Origin: Seohaeicola saemankumensis
GTDB taxonomy: Bacteria > Pseudomonadota > Alphaproteobacteria > Rhodobacterales > Rhodobacteraceae
Length of the DNA stretch: 64,000 nt
NCBI RefSeq assembly: GCF_042678485.1
Contig: NZ_JBHTKR010000006.1
Coordinates: 326,523 to 390,522 of the forward strand
Direction of reading: 5' to 3'
The notes beneath the pieces were generated by a model. The model saw only the letters and a program-made list of their open reading frames with translations, was not told where the DNA came from and did not search any database. Shown here piece by piece: positions 44,402 through 52,672 of the stretch; position 1 is the stretch's first letter, and each line of letters starts with the position of its first letter. The position numbers and the translations under genes are program-made.

Positions 44402-45114
44402 ATACGGTCATCGTCACAGGCGCGGGATCGGGTATCGGCCTTGCCGTTGCCACCAAGCTTGCCGGGCTGGGCTACAACGTGGTCGTCAATGACTTCAACG
44501 AAAGCGCCGCACAAGAGGCGGCCGCCAGGATCGGCGGCCTCGCGGTACAGGGCGATGTATCGCAAGAGGCGGACGTGGCCCGCATGCTCGAGGTCTGCAT
44601 CGCCGCATTTGGGGCCCCGACCCACCTGGTCAACAACGCAGGCCACGTGCACCAGTCGCGTTTTGTCGATCTGGACCCTGCCGAATTCGATCGGATGATC
44701 GCAGTTCATCTGCGCGGCACCTTCCTGTGCACCCGCGCGGTCCTGCCCCACATGATTGCTCGGAAATCGGGATGCGTGGTGAACATGGCATCCCAACTCG
44801 GCCAGATCGGGGGGGTGGAACTGGTCCACTACTCCGCGGCGAAGGCAGGCATCATCGGCATGACCAAGGCGCTGGCCCGCGAGGTGTCGAAACAGGGCGT
44901 ACGGGTCAACGCGGTCGCGCCCGGCCCGATCAACACGCCGCTGGTGCGTGCACTGTCGCAGGAGTGGCGCGCCGCAAAGGCGGCAGAGCTTCCGCTGGGC
45001 CACTTCGGAGAACCCGAGGATGTGGCCGAAACCGTTGCATTTCTGTGTTCAGACGCGGCGCGCATCTATGTGGGCCAGACCCTGTCACCAAATTCGGGAG
45101 ACGTAATGCTATGA
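44398..45114 (+). CDS. SDR-family oxidoreductase
   Basis: A 238-residue short-chain dehydrogenase with the complete active site: TGAGSGIG (7-14), NNAG (about 79-82), Ser in NMASQLG, and YSAAK. It should oxidise an alcohol or reduce a ketone with NAD(P). Four-base overlaps join it to the permease before and the SDR after it. It probably acts on the imported compound. Confidence 0.9.
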   Translation: MNTVIVTGAGSGIGLAVATKLAGLGYNVVVNDFNESAAQEAAARIGGLAVQGDVSQEADVARMLEVCIAAFGAPTHLVNNAGHVHQSRFVDLDPAEFDRMIAVHLRGTFLCTRAVLPHMIARKSGCVVNMASQLGQIGGVELVHYSAAKAGIIGMTKALAREVSKQGVRVNAVAPGPINTPLVRALSQEWRAAKAAELPLGHFGEPEDVAETVAFLCSDAARIYVGQTLSPNSGDVML

Positions 45115-45866
45115 CATCAGTTGCACTGATCACGGGTGCCGGGATCGGCATCGGGCGCGCCACCGCCAAGGCCCTAGCGGCGCGCGGTGATCATGTTGTG
45201 GTCACCGACGTTCTTGAGGATGACGGCCGCAGCGTCGTGCAGGAAATCCGCAAGGCCGGGGGCGAGGCGGAGTTCCAGCATCTGGACGTGCGCGACACCG
45301 ATCGTGCCAATGCCGTGGTCAAGGATATCGAAACCCGTTTCGGCAGGATCGACACGATTGTTGCCAATGCAGGTATAGCGCATCGTGTCCCGCTTGAGCA
45401 GCTGACCGATGAAAAATGGGATCATACCTTCGACATCGATCTCAAGGGGATGCTGCGCGTCATCCGGCCTGCGGCGCCGGGCATGAAGGCGCGCGGCAGC
45501 GGCGCGATCATCTGCCTGTCTTCGATCATGGGTGTCGCCTATGGTTGGGACGAGCATGTGCACTACTCCTCGGCCAAGGCCGGCGTGGTCGGCCTGGTGC
45601 GCGGCCTTGCTGTCGAATTAGGCCGCAATGGCGTGCGGGTAAACGGCGTGGCGCCGGGATACATCCGCACCGCACAGCTTTTGTCCGAGAAACACTCCCT
45701 TGGACCCGAGGGCGCCAAGACAGTCGGCGATATCGTGCCACTGGGCCGCATCGGGCTACCGGATGACATAGCGGATGTCGTCGCATTCCTCGCGTCGGAC
45801 TCCGCAAGGTATCTGACGGGTCAGGTCATTACCGTGGACGGTGGGCTTATGGTCGGGCGCTACTGA
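45111..45866 (+). CDS. SDR-family oxidoreductase
   Basis: A 251-residue classical SDR with TGAGIGIG (8-15), NAG (about 85-87), Ser in CLSSIMG, YSSAK and the C-terminal GQVITVDGGLMVGRY. It is coupled to the preceding SDR. The two differ clearly in sequence and may catalyse successive steps or form a heteromer. Confidence 0.9.
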   Translation: MTSVALITGAGIGIGRATAKALAARGDHVVVTDVLEDDGRSVVQEIRKAGGEAEFQHLDVRDTDRANAVVKDIETRFGRIDTIVANAGIAHRVPLEQLTDEKWDHTFDIDLKGMLRVIRPAAPGMKARGSGAIICLSSIMGVAYGWDEHVHYSSAKAGVVGLVRGLAVELGRNGVRVNGVAPGYIRTAQLLSEKHSLGPEGAKTVGDIVPLGRIGLPDDIADVVAFLASDSARYLTGQVITVDGGLMVGRY

Positions 45867-45931
45867 ACACGCAAGGAAGGGCAACCTTCCGGAAAACCAA
45901 GGACGAAACGACCTCAACAAGGAGAAGACAA

Positions 45932-47155
45932 GTGACACACTCAAATTTCTCAAGGCGGAACTTTCTAAAGACCACTGCGGGTAGCGCCGCGCTGGCGGCA
46001 GGCGGGATGCCATTCCTTGGCGCACAGCAGGTCTTTGCCGCAAACCTGGCAAACCAGGAACTGCGGACCGTGGGTCTGTCGGTGACCGTTCAGGAACGTA
46101 TCCTGAACGACTTCAAGGAAAAATCCGGTGTCGGCTCGGTCAACGGCAAGGCGGATATCTTCCCCAACACGCAAACCGAAATCCTGTCCGGTTCGGACGC
46201 CTACGATTGCTGGGAAATCATCGGCGAACGTCTTGCCGCAATGGTTGCCACGGACAAGCTGGCGCCCGTCGCTGCTGCCGATCTGAAGAACTGGGCCGGC
46301 ATTCGTGAAACCTTCACCAAACCGTCGGACCGCTGGGCGCTGAACCAGCAGATCGTCGGCCAGATCTGGGAGGACGAAAGCCAGACGCGCCTGAACATGG
46401 TGCCGACGGTCTACAACTACGACTCCATCGGCTATCGCCCCGACCTCGTGGATGCAGAAGAAGCCTCCAACTGGTCCGCGCTGTTCGATCCCAAGTTCAA
46501 GGGCAAGACCGGCCTGAACGTCGACCCGCTAATTGCATTCGGCCAGGCGGTTCTGGCGATGAACGAGCTGGGCCTTCTGGAAGTGCCCAACCCGGGCAAC
46601 CCGGATGCGGCGGCTATCGAAGAGGCGGCCAAATTCCTGATTTCCAAGAAGAAAGAGGGTCAGTTCCGCGCACTTTGGGGCGACTTCGGCGAACTGGTGA
46701 ACCTGCTGGCTTCCGGCGAGATGGTGATCGCGGACGCTTGGCAGCCTGCGGTGATGGCGGTCAAGGCGCAGGGGGTCCAGTGCTCCTATGCGACGATGAA
46801 GAGCGGCTATCGCGGCTGGTCGATCGGGATTTCCCCGCTCAAGACCTCGCCGAACCTTGAAGCTGTCACGGCCTATGCCGACTACTGGCTGTCCGGCCCG
46901 CCCGCCATTGCCGTGTCCGAGCAGGGCTACTACTCGCCCACCACGAACGTCAAGAACGTGATGGATCCCGACAAATATGCCTTCTGGTACGAGGGCAAGC
47001 CCTGGGTCGGCGCGACCGAGCGCGGCATCAAGGAAGGCGATCTGCGCGATGGCGGCTCGCTGGAAGAGCGGGCAGCGAACGTGGCTTACTGGCACCAGTG
47101 GCCGGACGAGTACGACCTGCTTATCCGCAAGTGGGACGAATTCCTTTCTGCGTAA
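45932..47155 (+). CDS. Tat-exported extracellular solute-binding protein, PotD family
   Basis: A 407-residue binding protein with a twin-arginine signal (SRRNFLK at 7-13, cleavage near residue 36 after VFAA). PotD-like blocks include VPTVYNYDSIGYRPD and DYWLSGPPAIAVSEQGYYSP. The start is GTG 45932 with AAGGAGAAG upstream. A strong hairpin after the stop separates it from the ATPase gene. It is a paralogue of the signal-less protein at 39146. Confidence 0.92.
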   Translation: MTHSNFSRRNFLKTTAGSAALAAGGMPFLGAQQVFAANLANQELRTVGLSVTVQERILNDFKEKSGVGSVNGKADIFPNTQTEILSGSDAYDCWEIIGERLAAMVATDKLAPVAAADLKNWAGIRETFTKPSDRWALNQQIVGQIWEDESQTRLNMVPTVYNYDSIGYRPDLVDAEEASNWSALFDPKFKGKTGLNVDPLIAFGQAVLAMNELGLLEVPNPGNPDAAAIEEAAKFLISKKKEGQFRALWGDFGELVNLLASGEMVIADAWQPAVMAVKAQGVQCSYATMKSGYRGWSIGISPLKTSPNLEAVTAYADYWLSGPPAIAVSEQGYYSPTTNVKNVMDPDKYAFWYEGKPWVGATERGIKEGDLRDGGSLEERAANVAYWHQWPDEYDLLIRKWDEFLSA

Positions 47156-47164
47156 ATCACCATT

Positions 47165-47190
47165 GGTTCAGCCGGGTCCCCGGCTGAACC
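47165..47190 (+). terminator. Hairpin between binding protein and ATPase genes
   Basis: GGTTCAGCCGG and CCGGCTGAACC form an 11-base stem with a four-base loop. TTCCCTTTTCC follows. As at the TRAP operon, it probably raises binding-protein expression over the next gene. Confidence 0.7.
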
Positions 47191-47227
47191 ACCCCTTCCC
47201 TTTTCCCAGGAACAGGACGCATTTCCC

Positions 47228-48334
47228 TTGGCCTACGATCTTCAGCTCACACATGTCTACAAGACCTATGACAATGGAACACCGGCCGTCATCGACTTCA
47301 ATCTGGACGTCGAGAAAGGGGAATTCATCGCATTCCTTGGGCCATCGGGCTGTGGCAAATCCACGACCCTGCGGATGATTTCCGGGTTCGAGACGGTCAC
47401 ATCAGGCGATCTGATGATCCGCGGCAAGCGGGTGAACGACCAACTCCCCGAGAAACGCCCCACCTCGATGATCTTTCAGAACTATGCGCTTTTCCCGCAT
47501 ATGAACGTGCGCCAGAACGTACTGTTCGGCCTTGAGGTCAAGAACATGCCGCGCGCCGACGCCAACCGCAAAGTTGACCAGATTCTCGACAAGCTTGGCC
47601 TGAGCGGGATTGCCGAAATGCCCACCGCGCGCCTGTCGGGCGGACAGCGCCAGCGCATCGCGCTTGCCCGTTCTCTTGTGGTGGAACCGGATATCCTGCT
47701 GCTGGACGAACCGCTTGGCGCGCTTGACGCGAACCTGCGCAAGAGCATTCAGAATGAATTGAAACTTCTGCAGCGCGATCTTGGGATCACCTTCGTCTTC
47801 GTGACCCATGCCCAATCCGAGGCGCTTGCGCTGTCCGACCGTATCGTGGTGATGAACGCCGGTCGCATCGAACAGGTCAGCCCCCCGCGCGAGCTTTACA
47901 CCCGCCCCAGCAGCCAGTTTGTCGCCCGCTTCATCGGCTCGAATACGATCCTGCCCGGAACCGTCAAGGCACGGCAGGATGGCAATGTCATACTGGAAAC
48001 AGCTTTCGGCCCGCTGGGTGGCGCGAACCGTGCCGGGATCGACGCCCATGAGGGCCGCGAAATGAGCATCATCCTGCCCGCCGAGGCGGTGGACCTGGTT
48101 CCCGCCGATGTACCCGAAGACGAGATGCGCGCGAACTTTGGCTCGAACACTATCCCCTGCACCATCGAAAGGCTGCAGATCGTGGGTCATATCATGCACA
48201 TGATCGTCAGCTTCGTCGACGGCAGGAAGATCAATGTCGAAGGACATGTGGACAAGTACCGCGATCGACTGAAGGCCGGAGGACGCGCGTTTGTCGCGTG
48301 GAAATCCGCAAATGCCACCGTGATCGACCACTAG
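47228..48334 (+). CDS. ABC transporter ATPase, complete
   Basis: A 368-residue PotA/MalK-like ATPase with Walker A GPSGCGKST, signature LSGGQRQR, Walker B ILLLDEPLGAL and the switch His in FVTHAQSEAL. A TOBE-type C-terminal domain follows. The apparent start is TTG 47228 (MAYDLQLTHVY), an uncommon codon. With the ATPase at 41598 it gives two nucleotide-binding subunits for one permease pair. Confidence 0.9.
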   Translation: MAYDLQLTHVYKTYDNGTPAVIDFNLDVEKGEFIAFLGPSGCGKSTTLRMISGFETVTSGDLMIRGKRVNDQLPEKRPTSMIFQNYALFPHMNVRQNVLFGLEVKNMPRADANRKVDQILDKLGLSGIAEMPTARLSGGQRQRIALARSLVVEPDILLLDEPLGALDANLRKSIQNELKLLQRDLGITFVFVTHAQSEALALSDRIVVMNAGRIEQVSPPRELYTRPSSQFVARFIGSNTILPGTVKARQDGNVILETAFGPLGGANRAGIDAHEGREMSIILPAEAVDLVPADVPEDEMRANFGSNTIPCTIERLQIVGHIMHMIVSFVDGRKINVEGHVDKYRDRLKAGGRAFVAWKSANATVIDH

Positions 48335-48344
48335 GGGAAAATCG

Positions 48345-49697
48345 ATGTCGCACATCACGGCACAGGCAATATCTGAAGGGCTGCGATCGGGGAAACTCGA
48401 TCCGGTCACCTTGACCGAAGAGGTCTATGATCGGCTGGAGCAGCACGCCGACAACGCGATCTTCATCGAAACCACCCGTGACAGGGCGATGGCCGAGGCG
48501 CAGGCCTCCCGCCTGCGGTTCAAGATAGGCCTACCGGCTAGCCCGCTGGACGGTGTTCCGGTGGCATGGAAGGATCTTTTCGACCTGAAAGGCCGCATCA
48601 CAACTGCCGGGGCCACGGTCACCAGGACAGATCCCCCCGCGACCGCGGATGCGCCGGTCATCGCGACGGCCCACAGGGCTGGCATGATCACGACAGGCAC
48701 GGTGAACATGACGGAATTCGCCTATTCCGGCATCGGTCTGAACCCGCATTACGGCACGCCGCGCAACGTTCATGCGCCGGTCGGGCAAAGACGCAGCCCC
48801 GGCGGGTCATCCTCGGCCTCGGGCGTGGTCGTCTCGGCGGGCATCGTCCCCATCTCGATGGGATCGGACACCGGGGGTTCGGTCCGCATACCGGCCTCTT
48901 TCAACGGCGTGGTGGGTTACAAGACCTCGGCAGGACGCTATCCGATGGACGGCGTCTATCCCCTTGCCAAATCTCTGGACACGATCGGCCCGCTGGCCCA
49001 CACGGTCGCCGATTGCGCGCTGTTCGACGCGGTGCTGCGCGGAAAGGACACCCCCGAGGCGCAGGCCGCGCGACCCGACACATTGTCCTTCGTCATTCCG
49101 GACGAGATCCTGCTGGATGGGCTCGCGCCCTCGGTTGCGGCCAATTTCGACGCCACCGTGGCAAGGCTTGAAGCCGCCGGGGCGCGGATCATGCGCATCT
49201 CGCTACCCGAACTTTCGGAGCTGACCGATCTGATAGCACACCACGGTTTTCTGGCCGGCGCGGAAGCCCTTGTGCTGCATCTGGACCGGGTGCGCGGTCC
49301 TGCTGCCGCACAGATGGATGCTCGCGTCGTGCGCCGCATCAGGCTGGCCGAAAGCATGAGCGCGGTTGACGTGCTGATGCTGCAACAGGCCCGGATGCGC
49401 ACCATGGCCTCGACCGCGGCCCGGATCGGCGCCTCGATCGTGCTTTGCCCGACAACGGCCACCACGGCGATGGAGATCGGCCCGCTGGAAGCGGATCAGG
49501 AGGTTTTTTTCCGCCACAACGGCCTGACACTCCGCAACACCTCATTGGGCAACTTCCTGGATTGGTGCGGCGTTTCCATTCCCAACGGCACCGATGCCGA
49601 TGGCATGCCGACAGGCTTCCTGCTGTCAGCCCCGACAGGCCAGGATACGGCCCTGCTGGCAGCGGCACTGGGCTGCGAAGAGATCGTCCGCGGCTAG
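48345..49697 (+). CDS. Amidase (amidase-signature family)
   Basis: A 450-residue amidase with the Ser-Ser-Lys triad: Lys in PVAWKDLFD, Ser in GGSSSASG and the nucleophile Ser in GSDTGGSVRIPASFNG. It starts ten bases after the ATPase stop, so the importer and enzyme share an operon. It would hydrolyse the imported amide. Gln-tRNA amidotransferase GatA is a relative, but no GatB/C is nearby. Confidence 0.92.
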   Translation: MSHITAQAISEGLRSGKLDPVTLTEEVYDRLEQHADNAIFIETTRDRAMAEAQASRLRFKIGLPASPLDGVPVAWKDLFDLKGRITTAGATVTRTDPPATADAPVIATAHRAGMITTGTVNMTEFAYSGIGLNPHYGTPRNVHAPVGQRRSPGGSSSASGVVVSAGIVPISMGSDTGGSVRIPASFNGVVGYKTSAGRYPMDGVYPLAKSLDTIGPLAHTVADCALFDAVLRGKDTPEAQAARPDTLSFVIPDEILLDGLAPSVAANFDATVARLEAAGARIMRISLPELSELTDLIAHHGFLAGAEALVLHLDRVRGPAAAQMDARVVRRIRLAESMSAVDVLMLQQARMRTMASTAARIGASIVLCPTTATTAMEIGPLEADQEVFFRHNGLTLRNTSLGNFLDWCGVSIPNGTDADGMPTGFLLSAPTGQDTALLAAALGCEEIVRG

Positions 49698-49741
49698 CGC
49701 CGCCCCGAAACTGACTGACACAACGAAGAGGAGACCGAAAA

Positions 49742-50644
49742 ATGACCAAGAAAATCTACTGTGCCTTCGGCACCGATATCGACTCTGTCGCGGGCCAGAT
49801 TGGCTCGTATGGCGGCGGAGATTCACCCAACGACATCCAGCGCGGCATCTTCGCGACCGAAGTCGGTGTGCCGCGCCTGCTGCGCCTGTTCAAGAAATAC
49901 GAGATGCGGACGTCCTTCTTCATCCCCGGCCATTCCCTCGAGACATTTCCGAAAGAGATGGACATGATCGTCGAGGCTGGCCACGAGATCGGCGCGCATG
50001 GCTATCTGCACGAGAACCCTGTGGCCATGACCCCCTCGCAGGAGGAAGACGTTCTGGTCAAGTCCATCGAACTCATCAAGAAACTGACCGGCGAGGCGCC
50101 CAAGGGCTATGTTGCACCCTGGTGGGAAATGTCCAACGTCACCGCGTCCTTGCTGGGCAAATACGGCTTTTCCTATGACCACAGCCAAAGCTACCGTGAC
50201 TTCCAGCCGTTCTACGCCCGCGTCGGCGACGAATGGAATGTGATCGACTATTCCAAGACCGCCGGGGAATGGATGCATCCGCTCAAGCACGGCAAGGAGA
50301 TCGACCTAGTCGATATCGGCGCGAACTGGTATGTCGACGACCTGCCGCCGATGATGTTCATCAAGAACGCCCCCAATAGCCACGGCTTTGTCAGCCCGCG
50401 CGATATCGAGCAGATGTGGAAGGACCAGTTCGACTGGGTCTACCGCGAGATGGATTACGGCGTGTTCCCGATCACCATTCACCCCGACGTCGCCGGCCGT
50501 CCGCAGGTTCTGCTGATGCTGGAGCGTCTGATCGACTACATCAACGGTCACTCGGGCGTCGAATGGGTGGATTTCAACACCATCGCGGATGACTTCCGCA
50601 AGCGCTTCCCCTTCGACAGCGACAAGCGCCCCGAAGTGATCTGA
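49742..50644 (+). CDS. Polysaccharide deacetylase-family (NodB-fold) amidohydrolase, metal type
   Basis: A 300-residue NodB-fold enzyme. It retains a metal triad in FGTDIDS and GAHGYLHENP (His-x3-His), with APWWEMS and ITIHPDVAGRP as further active-site loops. There is no signal peptide, so it works in the cytoplasm on a small substrate rather than on cell-wall sugar. A GAGGAGA site precedes ATG 49742. With the amidase it suggests removal of an acyl or formyl group from an amide or amine. Confidence 0.85.
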   Translation: MTKKIYCAFGTDIDSVAGQIGSYGGGDSPNDIQRGIFATEVGVPRLLRLFKKYEMRTSFFIPGHSLETFPKEMDMIVEAGHEIGAHGYLHENPVAMTPSQEEDVLVKSIELIKKLTGEAPKGYVAPWWEMSNVTASLLGKYGFSYDHSQSYRDFQPFYARVGDEWNVIDYSKTAGEWMHPLKHGKEIDLVDIGANWYVDDLPPMMFIKNAPNSHGFVSPRDIEQMWKDQFDWVYREMDYGVFPITIHPDVAGRPQVLLMLERLIDYINGHSGVEWVDFNTIADDFRKRFPFDSDKRPEVI

Positions 50645-50654
50645 ACCGGCAAAG

Positions 50655-50678
50655 GGGGCAGCGCCAGTGCGCTGCCCC
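50655..50678 (+). terminator. Hairpin after the deacetylase gene
   Basis: GGGGCAGCGC, CAGT, GCGCTGCCCC forms a perfect ten-base stem 10 bases after the stop. TCT follows but no long T-tract. It may be a partial stop before the CxxC/CobW genes. Confidence 0.6.
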
Positions 50679-50702
50679 TCTGCCACTGGACGAGGTTGTC
50701 AG

Positions 50703-51008
50703 ATGTGCAATGCATGCGGGTTCCCGACACGTCCCGGCCACTGGACCGACGCTGGCGCGGATAACGCGGGCGACAGATTGCGCCTGCAATTGCGCCGGGC
50801 CCAGGTTCTGAACAAACTTCTCAAAGGCTATGGCTTCACCGCGCGCCCCCCCGGACACGCGCCCGGATTTGCGCTGTCTTCCTTTTCCGGGCGCACGACG
50901 ATCCTACCCGACCTGGAAGCCGTCTGGCAGGAAGCCGCGCAGCAACTGGGCCATCCGATCGACCCGCTTGACCCGCGGTTCACAGCCCCGGCCGACCCCG
51001 CCACATGA
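50703..51008 (+). CDS. Small CxxC protein of unknown function
   Basis: A 101-residue protein starting MCNACGFPTRPGHW. The CxxC with a nearby His could bind zinc or another metal. The middle is helical and basic (LRLQLRRAQVLNKLLKGYGF). It overlaps the CobW-type GTPase gene by four bases, so the two are likely to work together, perhaps in metal delivery. I do not recognise a characterised family. Confidence 0.7.
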   Translation: MCNACGFPTRPGHWTDAGADNAGDRLRLQLRRAQVLNKLLKGYGFTARPPGHAPGFALSSFSGRTTILPDLEAVWQEAAQQLGHPIDPLDPRFTAPADPAT

Positions 51009-51961
51009 TGCCCGCGCCTGACGACGGCCGCCTGCGGCTGACGATTCTTGGCGGCTACCTGGGATCCGGCAAGACGACATGGCTGCGCCACCAGCTTTTC
51101 GAGGGCGCCTTCGGCAAGGCGCATATTCTTGTCAACGAAGCGGCCGAGACGCCTGTGGACGATACGCTGTTGTCGTCGCAAGCCGCTGGCCTGACCATGC
51201 TGTCAGGCGGCTGCGCCTGCTGCACGGGTAAGGATGACCTTGTCGCCGCCCTGCGTACCTTGTGTGACCTGCGTAGCCGCCAGCGCCCTGAGGAACGCGA
51301 CACGGGCCAGATCGTTCTTGAAACCAGTGGCCTTGCCGATCCGGCCGCCATTCTCGACGCCATCCGCCAGGACAGCGTGCTGGTGCACCATATCCGCGTG
51401 GCCGAGATCATCGTACTGGTGGACGCCATGAACGCGGCTGAACAGTTGCGCACTGAATACCTGGGACGAGCCCAGATCGAAGCCGCGGACAGGATCATCC
51501 TGACCAAGGTTGACGCTGTTCCCGACACTGTGCTTGCCACCGTTGTTGCGACCGTACGCCATCTCAATCCGGGTGCCTCGGTCGAGGCAGCCGTAAAAGG
51601 TCAGCCCTTCAGCCTGCCTGACTTGCCCGCCGTGCCCCCCTATGATCTGCCACGGCTGGCGGATGGCGGCGCACCGATCCAGCCGACGAAAATCGACATT
51701 CCAGACGATGTGGACTGGGCGACGTTTTCCGTTTGGCTATCGGCCCTTCTCTACGCGCGCGGCGATGATCTGGTCCGCGTCAAGGGCGTCTTTGAAACCC
51801 CCGCTGGCCCATTGCTGCTGCAGGCGGTGCGCAAGTCCGTCCAGCCGCCCGAACTACTTCCACCCGAGGCAGCCCATCGCCAGAACCAGATCGTTTTCAT
51901 CGGACGCGGGTACAATGGCGATGATCTGCGCCGATCGCTGGCGTATTTCACGCACGGCTAG
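51005..51961 (+). CDS. CobW/G3E-family GTPase
   Basis: A 318-residue G3E GTPase. Walker A GYLGSGKTT (17-25), the metal-binding GGCACC (about 69-74), LETSGLADP and the TKVD guanine motif are visible, with a C-terminal CobW domain. Such proteins insert metal into enzymes. It follows the metal-type deacetylase and the CxxC protein and may be their metallochaperone. Confidence 0.92.
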   Translation: MMPAPDDGRLRLTILGGYLGSGKTTWLRHQLFEGAFGKAHILVNEAAETPVDDTLLSSQAAGLTMLSGGCACCTGKDDLVAALRTLCDLRSRQRPEERDTGQIVLETSGLADPAAILDAIRQDSVLVHHIRVAEIIVLVDAMNAAEQLRTEYLGRAQIEAADRIILTKVDAVPDTVLATVVATVRHLNPGASVEAAVKGQPFSLPDLPAVPPYDLPRLADGGAPIQPTKIDIPDDVDWATFSVWLSALLYARGDDLVRVKGVFETPAGPLLLQAVRKSVQPPELLPPEAAHRQNQIVFIGRGYNGDDLRRSLAYFTHG

Positions 51962-52047
51962 GGTCAAGGAGTTGGCGCCAATTGAACCAAGTCAAGCAGC
52001 CCAACAAAACCTGATCGCGCCTGAACTCGCGCTGTGAGTTTTCTATA

Positions 52048-52092
52048 GGGTGCTGCCAGACGAATTCGAACCAGTCTCCGAATGGACCGTGA
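52048..52092. mobile_element. Remnant of an IS6-element left end
   Basis: GGGTGCTGCCAGACGAATTC continuing to 52092 matches the left end of IS copy 2 (57655 on) with a few substitutions. No transposase follows. It marks an older insertion or deletion event between the CobW gene and the cupin-TetR pair. Confidence 0.65.
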
Positions 52093-52191
52093 CGCCGCCC
52101 TTTGCCGCGTTTGCAAACAAAACCAACGCCGAACCGGAAGGTGAATGGCGGCTGCGCCATTGACTTTCATGGCGGTAGGAGTACCGTTCTC

Positions 52192-52207
52192 TAGACCAAT
52201 CGGTCTA
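52192..52207. promoter_or_regulatory. TetR-type operator, NemR-box-like
   Basis: TAGACC-AATC-GGTCTA is a dyad close to the known NemR operator form (TAGACC-N4-GGTCTA). It lies 29 bases before the cupin gene that precedes the TetR gene, as expected for autoregulation. Confidence 0.65.
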
Positions 52208-52235
52208 TTTCAGAAACCTCAAGGGAGGACATGTC

Positions 52236-52622
52236 ATGCGAATTTCTAAAGAAAGCGTTGATATCAAGATGCAAATTCCAGGCGCCGTTATCCGTCAACA
52301 TCGTGATTTCGGGGATGCAACAGGTCTTGGAAAGATCAGCGGGGAGTATTTCACTCTTTCTGCTGGCGTCGACACCACACCGCTATTCCAGGGTTTGGAG
52401 GGAAACCTCTGCCAGTCGCCGCATTGGGGTTATGTCCTGAAGGGTCAACTGACCACGATTGATGCCGCAGGTACTGAAGAAACCGTCAGCGCCGATGATC
52501 TTTTCTATTGGCCACCGGGTCACAACGTTAAAGTCGATGCCGATGCAGAGATAATCATGTTCAGCCCGCAACACGAACATAGCCAAGTGATCGATCATAT
52601 GATTGAAATGACGAAAGGATAG
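52236..52622 (+). CDS. Cupin-domain protein under TetR control
   Basis: A 128-residue cupin-like protein with HWGYVLKGQLT (motif 1 region) and YWPPGHNVKV (motif 2). An AGGGAGGAC site precedes the ATG at 52236. It lies directly between the NemR-like operator and tetR, so it is probably the regulated output or sensor partner. The role is unknown. Confidence 0.75.
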   Translation: MRISKESVDIKMQIPGAVIRQHRDFGDATGLGKISGEYFTLSAGVDTTPLFQGLEGNLCQSPHWGYVLKGQLTTIDAAGTEETVSADDLFYWPPGHNVKVDADAEIIMFSPQHEHSQVIDHMIEMTKG

Positions 52623-52672
52623 CACCTTCCTCGCGGATCCGGCCTGGCGATTGATCAACCCTAGAAAAGCAC

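Noticed and set aside
45875..45890. GGAAGG-GCAA-CCTTCC as a terminator between the second SDR and the binding-protein gene
   Set aside because: Only six pairs and no T-tract; too weak to claim.
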